Shown: positions 10,768 through 20,632 of the stretch, piece after piece
Position numbering within the stretch: position 1 is the first letter of the stretch
Layout: every line of letters begins with the position of its first letter
NCBI RefSeq assembly: GCF_000003815.2
Contig: NC_049997.1
Span: forward strand, 10,823,809 to 10,851,578
DNA from: Branchiostoma floridae
Taxonomy: Eukaryota; Chordata; Leptocardii; Amphioxiformes; Branchiostomatidae
Length of the DNA: 27,770 bases
Reading direction: 5' to 3'
The notes under the pieces: model-generated
What the model was told of the DNA's origin: nothing
The model's database searches: none
Seen by the model: only the letters and a program-made list of their open reading frames with translations
Program-made: the position numbers and the translations under genes

Positions 10768-11806
10768 TTACCTTCTACCACACGTTAGGATTGAGACCAG
10801 ATCGTTTCGGAAACGGCTGTCGGCATAAGCGTACAGAAACACGTTGATGGCCGAGTTCAGCACACCCAGCATACTGGAGACCTCCAGAGCCACGCGATAG
10901 GAAAAGTCGTCAAATCTGTCAACGTTGTTTGTCCGCGCCATCAAGAAGGTGACCAGGCGAGGGAACCACAAGAGCACGAACATAGCACTGATAGTGATGA
11001 GGACGACTACGGGTTTGTTTTTGGAGCGAGTGGCCGGTTTTTGGGTGGAGGCCTTTTTCAGCACCCGCGCTCTGAGAGAATCTGGTCTCGCCTTTCCTCG
11101 CGGGAGCATGGGCGAGAAAGGGCGAGATTCCGGCGCTGGCTCTGTTGCGGCTGTGTTGCTGACGTCAGATGCTGCTGCGCGTGGTGGTGACGTTGTTTCC
11201 ACAGGAGCAAGCGTCTCCTTGCGATCTCCATCAGTACTGCTGTCTTGATTGTCTGACGACGCAGACAGAGGGCGAGGGTGAATCTCGACACGTGTAGTCA
11301 CGCGAGAGTTGTCGCGAGAGTTGACGCCTTCTGATTTTCCCGCCTTTTGTGCAGCCGCTTCCATCTCCTCTTTTATCCTCTTTTGTAGAAAAGTAGGCTG
11401 AGGAGAATTCGAATCGGACGTTTCAGCACGGGGCTGTATGGAGGTGGACACCGCAGTGGCCGTTACCTCAGACATCTGCCGAACGATCCCCGGCCCAATC
11501 TTTCTCATGTTCCGCAATTTGTATATAATCATCCCGTTGAATACAATGATGACTAGGTACGGGATTAAGTAGGATAAAGCACTCTGTCCCCAGATCAACC
11601 CAAGACGGTAATCTGCCGACAAGTTCTCGACTTCACCGCAGCGGTAGATCGTCATGTTGCCGTCCTGTACTGCAGTGGGGGCTTCCGCGAAGAAGTGGGG
11701 GAGGGCGAGCACATAGGAGCACACGTACACACCGGCTATCGTCAGCTTGGCCGTCCGCGGGTTGCTCACCTTGTACTTCCAGATGGGTAAGTAGACTCCG
11801 ATAAAC
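10768..11806 (-). CDS. Gene A exon 4 (TM4 to C-terminus)
   Basis: The acceptor is TTTTAG|G. The exon encodes residues 113-458: FIGVYLP, TM4, loop 2 with NMT and NLS glycosylation motifs and Cys169, TM5 ending MIIYKLR, a Ser/Thr/Pro/Lys-rich loop 3 of about 165 residues, TM6 (LLWFPRLV), TM7 (NSAINVFLYAYADSRFR) and the tail LTCGRR before TAA. The long loop is uncommon for this receptor group and could affect coupling or phosphorylation; that is inference. Both ends of this exon have decayed tandem copies next to them. Confidence 0.9.
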
Positions 11807-14800
11807 CTAAAACAGTAGATGATAGAAAAATCATACTATTAATGTTAATAGCATATATTAGAGTTAGAAGTATCTTTATTCGAGATCTGTGCTTAGAACA
11901 AACATGCAAGCACACTTTGTACTTCTAGATGGGTAAATAGACTCCGATAACCTAAAAAAAAAGTACATAATAGAAAATTCATCTTACTAATGCTGATAGC
12001 ATGTATTAGAGTTAGAATCATTTTTAGTCGAGAAATTTGTTTTAAAAAGCATTCCAGCAGAAGATTAATTAGTAAAAATTCCTAGTACAACCATTTGTAG
12101 ATATTAGGGCACCCAGGTGGTGCAAGTTGTGTATCGAACAGCTCAGGTCCAAGCTCAAATGCCCATGTTTCTTGCCTCCTTCCTCACCTAACGTTATTGT
12201 GTGTCGCCTACTAATGTTTTTGTGTACTAATTATTATCATTTTGATTTATCAAAGGCTATCAAAGACAAGGTGTGATGAAGTGAGGTGCCTATGATTATG
12301 CCCCGACGTGTCAGCTGTGCACATTTTTCTTGGTGAGGCACAGAACTAACTGATCGCCTATCGTAAGCATTTTTTTGGTCTCACCTCTCCACCGTGTAGA
12401 CCACTATAATCCAGATAGAGGCGTTGTGCGCGCCGTAGTCTAACGTTATCAGGAACGGACAGAACCCGCCGAAGGAAACCCGACGGTCCAGGATCACGAA
12501 ATGGACAACCTGGAACAAGAAAATAAAGGAATGCATATCAAAATTCAAGAACTGAGAATTTGAGTAAGTTTCATTTTCGTGTTGGAAATTACAGTTCAAC
12601 ATTTTTAGGATACACCAAAGAAATCTTAGACAAAATACTGAGAAGTTCAGAAAAGATAATGCTAGCAGTACGGATTATGAGAGCCTTCTAAACACATTGT
12701 GAAGTTTGAAGAATACTTGTACTATCTTCAACTAATAGGTGTAACGTTATCACGTATTAGATGACATAACTGTCCACTATTGAAATCCATATGTAAGTGT
12801 CACATTGTAGTAGGCATCCTTCCATCTTTCCAGATGATGGTAGCGCTCTGTATCAGGTCACGGTGGTTGACAGCGTCTACTGTGGCTCTGTAGACCGATC
12901 CTGGCATGGCAGTCGCGGCCACAGTTTGGACATATGAAGGCAGAGGGGTTCCCCTGTTGTGGTTTCTCTTTGCGTTTGCGTCTCCTTGACTCAAGATGCT
13001 CTGTACGTCTTTCCTGGCCCTTTGCAAGACCATCCTTGACCGTGTGACGCCATCTGTTGCGGTCTGCTGCAATCTGTTCCCAGCTAGCTGGGTCAATGTC
13101 AGTTAGCTTCAGATCACGCTTACAGACATCTCTAAAGCGCAGTGCCGGTCGTCCTACTGGCCGTTTTCCTGTCGCTAGTTCACCAAACAGGATGTCCTTC
13201 GGGATGCGTCCATCTTTCATTCGGGATACGTGTCCCAGCCAGCGTAGACGTCGCTGACAGAGGAGAAGATGGATGCTCAGGGAGCAGGAGCGTTCCAGAA
13301 CAGTGGTGTTGGGTACTCTGTCCCTCCAAGAAATCCCAAGAATGCGCCTTAAGCAACGAAGATGGAAGCTTTCAAGGCGGTTCTCCTGTTTAGCATATGT
13401 AGTCCAGGTCTCGCTACCGTACAGAAGCGTACTGAGTACGCAAGAACGGTATACTTCAAGTTTTGTGTTAAGCGTCAGGTGGCTATTGTTCCACACTCTC
13501 GTTCCGAGCTTGGTCATCACTCCTGCCGCCCTAGCTATCCGTCTGTCAATTTCCTTGTCTAAAGACAGGTTGCTAGTAACCGTCGATCCAAGATACGTGA
13601 AGTGATCTGTCACTTCAAGCACTTCCGAGCCTATGGTGACGACGGGTGGCTGTGGAACATCCTGGCCCATGACTACTGTTTTCTTTATGCTGATGGTCAG
13701 CGCAAATTCACTACACGCATGGGCAAACTGGTTGAGCAACTGTTGCAGCTCATCTTCAACATGTGCGACCAGTGCTGCATCGTCGGCAAACAACATGTCC
13801 CTGATCAGTACTGAGCGGACCTTTGTCTTGGCTCTCAGTCGGGCCAGGTTGAACAGCTTCCCATCACTGCGGGTGTGTAGGTGGACACCTTGAGTTGAGT
13901 GACCGAAGGCAGACTTCAACAGCAGAGAAAAGAAAATCCCGAACAGGGTCGGGGCCAGCACACACCCTTGTTTCACACCTGACCGAATTGCAAAGGGCTC
14001 AGAGGTTTCCCCGTCGAAACTGACCACACCCATCATGTCCTCATGGAAGGAGATGATGATGTCTAGCAGCTGTGGGGGACAACCAATCTTCCTCAGCAGT
14101 TGGAATAAGCCTCTTCTGCTAACAAGGTCGAACGCCTTCGTCAAGTCGATAAAGGCGATGTATAGTGGCCTCTGCTGTTCGCGGCACTTCTCCTGAAGCT
14201 GACGTACGGAGAATATCATGTCAGTTGTGGACCTCTCGGCTCGGAAGCCGCACTGGGATTCTGGGTAGACCCGGTCTGCCAGAACCTGGAGCCTGGTAAG
14301 GACCACTTTGGCAAAGACCTTCCCCACGATGCTTAGCAGAGAGATGCCTCTATAGCTGTTGCAATCCGTACGGTCTCCCTTATTCTTATACAGAGTGACT
14401 ATCTTGGAGTTTCGCATTGACTGAGGTACTTTGCCCTCTTTCCAGCAAAGACGTAGTAGCTCATGTAGTGGTTCCAGCAAGACAGATTTCCCACTCTTTA
14501 TGATCTCAGCTGGGATATTGTGTCACATTAGACAGTGATATTTGATATCAATAACTATGATGATAAACTTTCTTCCAACAAAAAAGCTCACAGGGCTCAA
14601 ATTTTTAACGACCACCGTCGCCTTCGTCATGATCAATACTGATGACTAATCACTTCAGAACGTAAACTCGCGAGACTACAGACACGTGATCTTATCAACA
14701 CGTGATCTTACGGATACATGTCGTCAGCAATTAGTCAAACGTGCCAGGAAGTTGATCCTGAATAAGGCGACAGTGCTCGTTAAAATTTGGTCCATGTGTA

Positions 14801-17800
14801 CTTTTGTGTTGTATCAAACTGACTGCATTTATCCCTAATGGGGCATGGATATTGATTATTATCAACACAGATGGGCTTCCATGATAAATGATAATAATCG
14901 AATCAACATGACTGCAGACCTACCGTTTCTATGAAGACGATGAAGATGAGGACGAGAGAGTCCGCCACGGCCAGCGCGATCAGGTACAGTCCCGGGGTGG
15001 TCTTCGCCTCGCTGGGCCGCTGGCGCCGCCGCCGGATCAGGATGTACAGCGTCAGGGCGTTTGCTGCAAGAATCAAAAGAACTAGGAATGTAACATTTGG
15101 TTCCCACACCGGTCCTGTGAGTAACAGGCTAGAAATGTGCCACACAGTGAGTAACAGGCTATCGGATGTTCCACACTGTGAGTAACAGGCTAAGATGTGC
15201 CACACAGGGATCTCGGAGATTCGAGGACGAACCTTGAAAAGAAAAGGGGGAGTAGTGTAACAGTGGTGTTCAAGTACCGCCTACCGTCCTTGCCCAACAG
15301 CTCTGAGCTTTTGTGGCGACAGCGATAGCGGTCATGATTTGTAATCCGCCGCCCCGGGTTCGATCCCGGGTGTTGGCATGTTTGTTTCTTTCTGTTCTTA
15401 CTCGCCCCTCCCAATTTCTACAATGGTTCCCACACCGGCCCTGTGAGTAACAGGCTAGAAATGTGCCACACAGTGAGTAACAGGCTATCGGATGTTCCAC
15501 ACTGTGAGTAACAGGCTAAGATGTGCCACACAGGGATCTCGGAGATTCGAGGACGAACCTTGACAAGAAAAGGGGGAGTAGTGTAACAGTGGTGTCCAAG
15601 TACCGCCTACCGTCCTTGCCCAACAGCTCTGAGCTTTTGTGGCGACAGCGATAGCGGTCATGTAATCCGCCGCCCCGGGTTCGATCCCGGGTGTCGGCAC
15701 GTTTGTTTGTTTCTTTCTGTTCTTACTTGCCCCTCCGAATTCTTACATTTGCAAAAGATTGCATAATGTTTACCTTGACATGATCTAACCTAACAAAATA
15801 CTGCTCCGTTTATTCCTACACATTCAAATCTATGTTTTCCAGCGCTGCAGCATCAAGATACACAGCGTCAGAGTATTTGCTGAAAAAGAATCACAGAACT
15901 AGGAATGTAACGTTTGTTTGCAAGCAATTTCATACTGTTTACCTTCAAATGGCTGGCCTAACTAACTGAAAAGTCTCAAAGTATTCTGAAAAAGCTCAAC
16001 TTTAATTTCCAACACAGAAGTTGGACCTACCCAAATTTTTGACTGATCTCCTCCAGTCTTTGTCAAGGAATGAAAAATCCACTGCTTCTGGAGACTAAAG
16101 CTGATCAGTCGAAATTTTGTCCAATTTTGGTGTTGGACAAAACAGTTCAGCTTTTTCAGAATATATCAAATCAAATCAAACTTTATTTAATCGAACTTGG
16201 CAGTCAAAAATTCAGACTGAATTCTGACGAGTTTACAAATAAATTCTAACAAGTTAATACTGCAAATTCACTGGCAATTAAAATCAAAAGATAGGTGGAA
16301 TACATTTTTAAAACCAATTCGCCTGTCAGTTAAAATCTCTTCATGACGTACATTCAACACAACAACATCAAAACAACATGTATACATATAGGCAAGTGAA
16401 CGATATTGCACATAGTGACATGGGACTCATGGGTCTAGTATCCTTTCTTCTACACTTCTTCTCTATAATAACTTCTACTAATACAGATGAACTTTTAAGT
16501 TGAGTCTCAAAGTAGGTAACGATCAACAATAATAAGTATAATAAGCGATGCGATTTATCGATCTACTATGACCTTCTTCGGGTTCGAATGACCAATCACG
16601 TTTGACCTTGCGAACACGTGCCTAAGTAATAACCATACCGCCCCGAGTTTGACTCCTTTATTTGCACATATTGGCCTTCGGTGTTTGCGTTCCCAGCAAA
16701 AGAAAAACAGCCAAAATGCAAAGAGGAAACGGTTTGTTTACTTCCGAAAGTATAAAAAGAATAACACGACTTCGAATGGATCCAACAAAGGTGGTCATAC
16801 CAACCAGTTGCGTCGAAAGGGTGTAGATTGTATGTTGTAAAAGAGAGTAGTTTGTACTTTGCAGGGCAAAGCTTCCGAAATGATTTGAAATCCAGATGGC
16901 CATTTCTCCCGTAAATTATGTCACATTCTTTGCGATACACCCTATTTCCTCGCAAAGTCTTAAAGAACTTCAAATGTAACCGTTAGCATAAACATGAACA
17001 CAATTCAGCTATGCCTATGTTAGAAACGTTGAAAGGCCTTCGAAAGATATGTTCAGTTGAATAACGTGAGGTATAGAGTGATTTTTATATCTACTCGTAC
17101 CTGATGACAAACTGTCTGACTCATGGGCTACTGTTTATAATGTCAACAGAAACGTTGATAAACACTGCGGCGTAAAGGTGTAGTCATAGTAATATTTGTG
17201 TACACTTTGTGGGGGTTATCGCACCACATAAACCATTAGGAAATATATCAATCATGTTCACGTTAGCAGTTACAAAGCTGGCCATAAAACTAAGAGCACA
17301 ACGTGCAAATACGTGCTGTCTACGTGCCAAAACGTGGGCAATCTATTGGGATCCGTAAGTGGTAAGGAGCGCTCTGACGAACTCGAAGGGAATCCGACGG
17401 ATTTTGGAGCAAGCAGACACGTCGAAGAACTTTACGTGCAGGCAAAACTTTGTGTACCGTGCGTTGACGTATATTCCTTCCCTGCTCTTGCCAGTCGTTC
17501 CCCACGTTTACAGAAATACGTGGCGGACGTGGCCTCCAAAAAAAAAACGTACGGACAAATTTCACATCCGGCGGGTTGTGCTTAATGGCCATTTTCCGTG
17601 GAAAATGAAAAATGTGCTGTTACTATGGCAATAGACTTTCCATGCCAAGAGCAAGATGACAAAGAGGCGTTGTCATTAAGGTTTGGTGAACGTTGTTGAC
17701 AGAATCTTGAAGGTTTTGAGTTCGACTGCCTGGCAGGCCTCAATGTCGTGGCTTTGGCAAAGGAACGTTACAGCTATTCTCTAACTCGATTTGCGTCAAG

Positions 17801-19666
17801 CGAAAATGAGCACCTAACTATTAGGGATTTTTTTATTGAACTGTAGGTCCCGCGTGTTTTAGAAGAGCCACAGATGGAGCAAAAAACACCACGCTTCGTA
17901 TCACATCCAAGTTTGTGGATTAAATAGATCAGTACGGATATGCAGCTTGTGTTCTTCAGTACAGACCTAACATGTTACTCCATGAGACAGTTTACCGGGT
18001 ATTTCATACAAACAAGCACGTGGTCATAACACAACAATCTCTGGTTGGAAATCACATTGTAGAATTAGTTTTTAAAAGTCAGACTTTGAAAATGTCAAAA
18101 GCAAAATACATATTGGGTAGGAACAAATGTATCATTTAGTTATAGTTGTTTACTGTTGAGCATGTCAAATATTAATGTTGCCATGGTTACTATAATCATC
18201 ACAAAAACATCTGACTCAAGCCTGTCAAACTTTAGAGCAACAGGTGCGCTTTGTGAATAGTTCCCCATACCTTGACTTTCAATTATCTGTGTGCTAATGG
18301 TGATATAAAGTCATTCCGGAAGTCAAGTTGAGTGTTAGTAAACCATCTTAAATCATTATTATGCAGTTTTCTACCTAGCAGACTACCAAAATATGTACAA
18401 AAGGGCCATCAGATCATTGCCTTTCGCCTGTGACACAGTAACCAACGACTACAAAGTAAACAAGAACTAAACGTAAGTGGAATGTAATGTAAGCGCATAC
18501 ATCATAAAACTTCCATCATCGTAATATATAACTTTCACGTCCATTCGTTCGTGTAACGGCTAAAAACGAATTTTTTTCCGCAATCTTTCTTCTGTGGTTT
18601 TCTGATCTTCTAGCAAGCAACAACGTCATCACAGTTTCAACGCAAGATATTGCAAAGTTTGTAAGCTGCATACCAAAGTGCCCACAATTTCTAGTCAAAC
18701 AATGTGTAAGCCTTAAGCTTAACCGATCAAAAGAAAGACCTGAACATGAAAGAACAACTTTCCACAGGTTGTACATAGCTCGCTTTAAATGGGTTTGTTA
18801 GTACAACAACGTACATGATCTCGCTATACTTGTACCGTCGAACAAGATAACATTCAAAGTAAAATGTTGGTATTCAGACATCAGTGTAGCTATGTTCCGA
18901 CACCCTTCATCCCTTACTATAGCAAATCGGAGTATCGGAACATACAAAACGTATGTAGGGATGTAGGTCTAGTCCCCATCTTACAAAATCTCTACACTTA
19001 GAAATTCTGCATTTTGCTCACAACTACAATGGGTAAGAATTTTCAATGCTGCGCTACGTATTAGTAGGGGTTTAACAAGTTCTTTCTAACCACACAACCC
19101 TCTAGGTTTTAAAGTAATTCTCCTGTAAGGTGTGTGTACGTAATATAACTATGTAATTACCATCATAATTTATTAGAATAATATTTGTTTCAAGTCTACG
19201 AAGTGGAGATTTTAAAAAACGTAAAGAATTTACAAGTTTTCTTTTTTGTGCTGATTGAATGTAAAGGTGGGGTCACACCTGCGTATATATTTAAGTCCGT
19301 ATGAGGCGCGTATGAGAGTATTTGCCTCCACCAGGCTCCACAGGTCGTTGTAAAAATGATAGAAATTGGACAAACGTAAACAGGTAACATGTCAGACGAC
19401 TTAGCTTGGTCGCTAACCATACTTCTCGGTCAGCTAACTCATCTGGCATGTTATGTATCTATATTTGTCCAATTTGTACTATTTTTCCCGCGACCTGTGG
19501 ACCCTGGTAGAGACTAAGAGCGTGATACGCACCTCAAACGAACTTGAATATATACGCATGTGTGACCCCACCTTAAACTATGGAAGATCTTACCAGGTAA
19601 GCCGAAGATCACGATTGCAGGGTAGTACACCTTGACAGCCAGTGTGAGTATCTCGTCTGGAGTCAT
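10768..19666 (-). CDS. GPR139-like class A G-protein-coupled receptor, four exons (gene A)
   Basis: Exons 19666-19594, 15063-14924, 12509-12385 and 11806-10768 join in phases 1, 0 and 2 to 1377 nt, a 458-residue protein. Seven helices can be placed: TM1 about 10-35, TM2 50-70, TM3 88-110, TM4 134-152, TM5 188-210, TM6 380-403, TM7 417-441. Visible class A marks are N in GLPANALT, D in LAVADSL, ER (for DR) in VERFIGVYLP, a TM3 Cys with partner Cys169 in loop 2, P in TM5, LWFPR in TM6 and NSAINVFLY (for NPxxY). The pattern VYY...GLPAN, SIWI, no Trp in TM4, LWxPR and N(S/T)AINxFLY fits the GPR139/GPR142 group. Vertebrate GPR139 is a Gq-coupled receptor reported to respond to aromatic amino acids; the ligand here is unknown. 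Loop 3 is very long (about 165 residues), and the tail is short with a possible palmitoylated Cys. Class A is near certain; the GPR139-like assignment is likely. Confidence 0.85.
11770..12060 (-). repeat. Tandem duplication of the exon 4 acceptor region (period about 147 bp)
   Basis: 11770-11915 holds the first 37 nt of exon 4 plus adjoining intron 3. 11916-12060 repeats both with substitutions and small indels. In the outer copy the AG is kept but one T of the exon start is lost, which shifts the frame. The shared intron part includes the GTTAGAAT and TAGTATGA-like stretches in the same order. Confidence 0.8.
12385..12509 (-). CDS. Gene A exon 3 (extracellular loop 1, TM3)
   Basis: The acceptor is CTTGTTCCAG|GTT and the donor is GAGAG|GTGAGA. 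Residues 72-113 run from VVHFVIL to VYTVER, with the loop-disulfide Cys in GGFCPF, the SIWI motif, and Glu-Arg at the end of TM3 in place of Asp-Arg-Tyr. The Arg codon is split over intron 3 (AG|G). A predicted N-glycosylation motif (NAS) lies just before TM3 and may be buried. Confidence 0.85.
12807..14519 (-). mobile_element. 5'-truncated LINE (RTE-like non-LTR retrotransposon) in intron 2
   Basis: The element is bounded by the perfect 10-bp repeat GTGTCACATT at 12797-12806 and 14520-14529, a target-site duplication. The 5' end is truncated inside the region before the reverse transcriptase fingers (NIPAEIIKSG), so the endonuclease is absent. The 3' end has only a short CTACTAC tail. It lies in the same orientation as gene A. 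Confidence 0.85.
12858..14517 (-). CDS. Reverse transcriptase and C-terminal domain of the LINE, partial
   Basis: At least 540 codons are open. Counting residues from 14480: fingers motif NSYRGISLL near 41, catalytic Asp in AFIDLTKAFD near 112, SGVKQGC near 167, and the catalytic FADD at 231-234, all intact. After the RT come YLGS, LLYGSETW, the arrangement RLRWLGHV...GRIPKDILFGEL, and a terminal Cys/His knuckle (CPNCGRDCH...H...C) typical of a large group of animal non-LTR elements, here called RTE-like with the clade uncertain. The family copies itself by target-primed reverse transcription. This copy lacks the endonuclease and the natural start. The intact frame implies a recent insertion. 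Confidence 0.85.
14924..15063 (-). CDS. Gene A exon 2 (second half of TM1, TM2)
   Basis: The acceptor is a pyrimidine-rich tract ending TTGCAG and the donor is ACG|GTAGGT. The exon encodes residues 25-71, ANALTLYIL through FIVFIET, with basic intracellular loop 1 (RRRRQR) and the TM2 motif LAVADSLVL carrying the conserved Asp. It runs from phase 1 to phase 0. Upstream, the intron is filled by a doubled 326-bp repeat and a decayed copy of this exon's own 5' edge. Confidence 0.85.
15099..15424 (+). mobile_element. SINE-like unit, copy 1 of a 326-bp tandem pair
   Basis: The unit starts GGTTCCCACACCGG, has three 32-bp subrepeats built on GTGAGTAACAGGCTA, then a tRNA-like segment (15308-15378) with an A-box-like GGCGACAGCGATAGCGG and a B box GGTTCGATCCC. 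The anticodon loop-like TTTGTAA would suit a Thr tRNA ancestor, but the arms pair poorly. It ends in a T-rich stretch. It lies 35 bp upstream of the exon 2 acceptor. Confidence 0.6.
15425..15747 (+). mobile_element. SINE-like unit, copy 2 of the tandem pair
   Basis: This is a near-identical copy of the preceding unit, with the same three subrepeats and tRNA-like segment (15633-15700). It has a 5-nt deletion in the anticodon region and scattered substitutions. ACATTTG at the left edge of copy 1 (15093-15099) and at 15745-15751 suggests a short flanking duplication. Confidence 0.6.
15838..15960 (-). pseudogene. Decayed copy of the exon 2 5' edge and its flank
   Basis: About 45 bp matching the start of exon 2 (compare 15020-15063) is followed by the shared flank AACTAGGAATGTAAC. 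The match then continues with the sequence found at 15748-15790 (GTTTACCTT, CCTAAC). The duplicated block was therefore exon edge plus upstream intron, and the proximal copy was later split by the repeat pair at 15099-15747. Confidence 0.65.
15961..17290. other. Gene A intron 1, proximal part
   Basis: Unrecognised sequence within the intron. A 125-codon minus-strand ORF (16596-16973) lacks similarity, codon bias or a splice context and is treated as chance. Confidence 0.55.
17294..17582. mobile_element. MITE with GGGTACAACCCGCC-type termini, copy 2
   Basis: This is the reverse-orientation copy of the element at 9349, within intron 1 of gene A. TAA lies on both sides (17291-17293 and 17583-17585), again consistent with PIF/Harbinger insertion. 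The left terminus has lost the CCCGCCGTA part. Confidence 0.65.
17586..19264. other. Gene A intron 1, distal part
   Basis: No repeat family or coding signal was recognised. A short imperfect palindrome (GTTCCGA..TCGGAAC) lies near 18893-18937. Confidence 0.55.
19265..19573. mobile_element. PIF/Harbinger-type MITE, family 1 copy 2, next to the exon 1 donor
   Basis: It has terminal inverted repeats beginning AGGTGGGGTCACAC, a subterminal ATATATTTAAGTCCG and a TAA duplication on both sides. It is 309 bp long with no coding capacity. The three-base TWA target fits PIF/Harbinger. Its right end lies 15 bp downstream of the TAA-flanked boundary to the gene A exon 1 donor. Confidence 0.8.
19594..19666 (-). 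CDS. Gene A exon 1 (N-terminus and first half of TM1)
   Basis: This exon encodes 24 codons plus one base, from MTPDEIL to IFGLP. An in-frame TGA at 19690-19688 precedes the ATG with no other ATG between, and the start context has A at -3, so the start is well fixed. The donor reads CCTG|GTAAG. The split base G joins the first two bases of exon 2 to give Ala in GLPAN. The exon is too short to stand out as an ORF. It was found by matching the plus-strand paralogue exon at 24975, which has identical length and phase. Confidence 0.85.
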
Positions 19667-19694
19667 GGTGTGCAAGTAGCGGTCTTCTCAACGC

Positions 19695-20165
19695 TCAAGA
19701 GTTGGTCGGGCCAGAGAAAATTCGAGTTAGTCCTGCGAAGAACACTGTACGGCAAGCTTTATCAGTCTTCAGTAGAACCAGTCAGTATATTGAAAACTTT
19801 CGACGTTCACTTCTATGGCGTTGGCACAAAATTCTGCGTCCACACAGGGTCGGCCGAAGAAAAATTAGGTTGGTCCTTTGGAGAACTGTACAGTGCCACG
19901 GCAAGCCGTGACAGCTTACACTGAATGCTGCCCAAGTCACGGACGTCCACTTCTGTGGCGTACACGAAAGATGCCACGTTAACACAAGGGTATTACGTAG
20001 TCTTCTTGACAGAACAAAGTTGGTCGTCCAGAAAAAGAACTCTATTCAGTGCCACGGCAAACTGTATCCATTTACAGTTACGTAGTACTACTGAGCAGTG
20101 CTTGACAAGTTTTGACGTCCAGTTCTGTACATAGCGCAGTCTCAGATGCAACGTCCACACAAAGG
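19695..20165 (-). repeat. Decayed minisatellite just upstream of gene A
   Basis: About three imperfect units of 145-170 bp share a GGTCG..CCAGAAAAA block (19700, 19848, 20020), a GTGCCACGGCAA block, and a GACGTCCACTTCTGTGGCG block (19799, 19941, 20112). The array starts about 30 bp upstream of the start codon and may include the 5' UTR and promoter. Confidence 0.6.
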
Positions 20166-20469
20166 CGTCAAGTCCCTTTCTGGCAAGTCCTGCAGTACGT
20201 CCGAGCTAAAAGTTGTTACTTATTCTACATGGTGCCTCGACGGCCAATAAAACGATCATAAAACATATAAAGAAACGTTTACCGGACGACGTATAAAACG
20301 ACTAGTCGAGGGAAAAACGCCAGCCGACTTGAAGGTCGTACCAGAATACTGCCTCCACCAATATGTTCATGTCAATATTAGACTTTCACCCCTGCCCCGT
20401 ATAATGAGTTATAAGTAGCGTGTTTGACGCATGTATTGCAATTTGTTTTCTTCCGTTGTCGTGGGGCGT

Positions 20470-20632
20470 AGGATTAAACTCCAAGCAGTAGCATATGATA
20501 CTATCAAAAGCTTAGGAGTTAAGCCAACCTAGGAGTGTGTATGGCTACCAGTGGCTGATGACTCCCTTTGACCAGCTGCACTTCTTGGTCAGCTTTGATA
20601 CTAAATTATGCCACTGGTAAATCTGCCATCTG
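20470..20632. mobile_element. Fold-back element, CTCCAAGCAG family copy 1
   Basis: The left arm has ACTCCAAGCAG, TAGCATATGATACTATC and AAGCTTAGGAGTTAAGCC. The right arm has an inverted GCTTTGATACTAAATTATG. GGAGTGTGTATG in the loop is shared with 25304-25485. Confidence 0.6.

Larger units (their letters stand above)
10284..10866 (-). repeat. Three tandem copies of the receptor 3' end (period about 204 bp)
   Basis: Units begin near 10284, 10486 and 10692. Each contains the end of TM7, the C-terminal codons and about 75 bp of 3' flank. The 10692 unit is the end of gene A. The middle unit has a 5-nt insertion that breaks its frame. The most distal unit is still open for 33 codons. Identity is high along each unit, so duplication is recent enough to align by eye. 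Confidence 0.85.

Noticed and set aside
13057-13893. Several plus-strand ORFs of 66-110 codons
   Set aside because: They are antisense shadows of the LINE reverse transcriptase.
15308-15700. Two possible tRNA genes with good B boxes
   Set aside because: The acceptor and anticodon arms do not pair, and one copy has a 5-nt deletion in the anticodon region; they fit SINE heads better.
16596-16973. 125-codon minus-strand ORF
   Set aside because: No recognisable domain, no homologous pattern, and located inside an intron on the same strand; best explained as chance.
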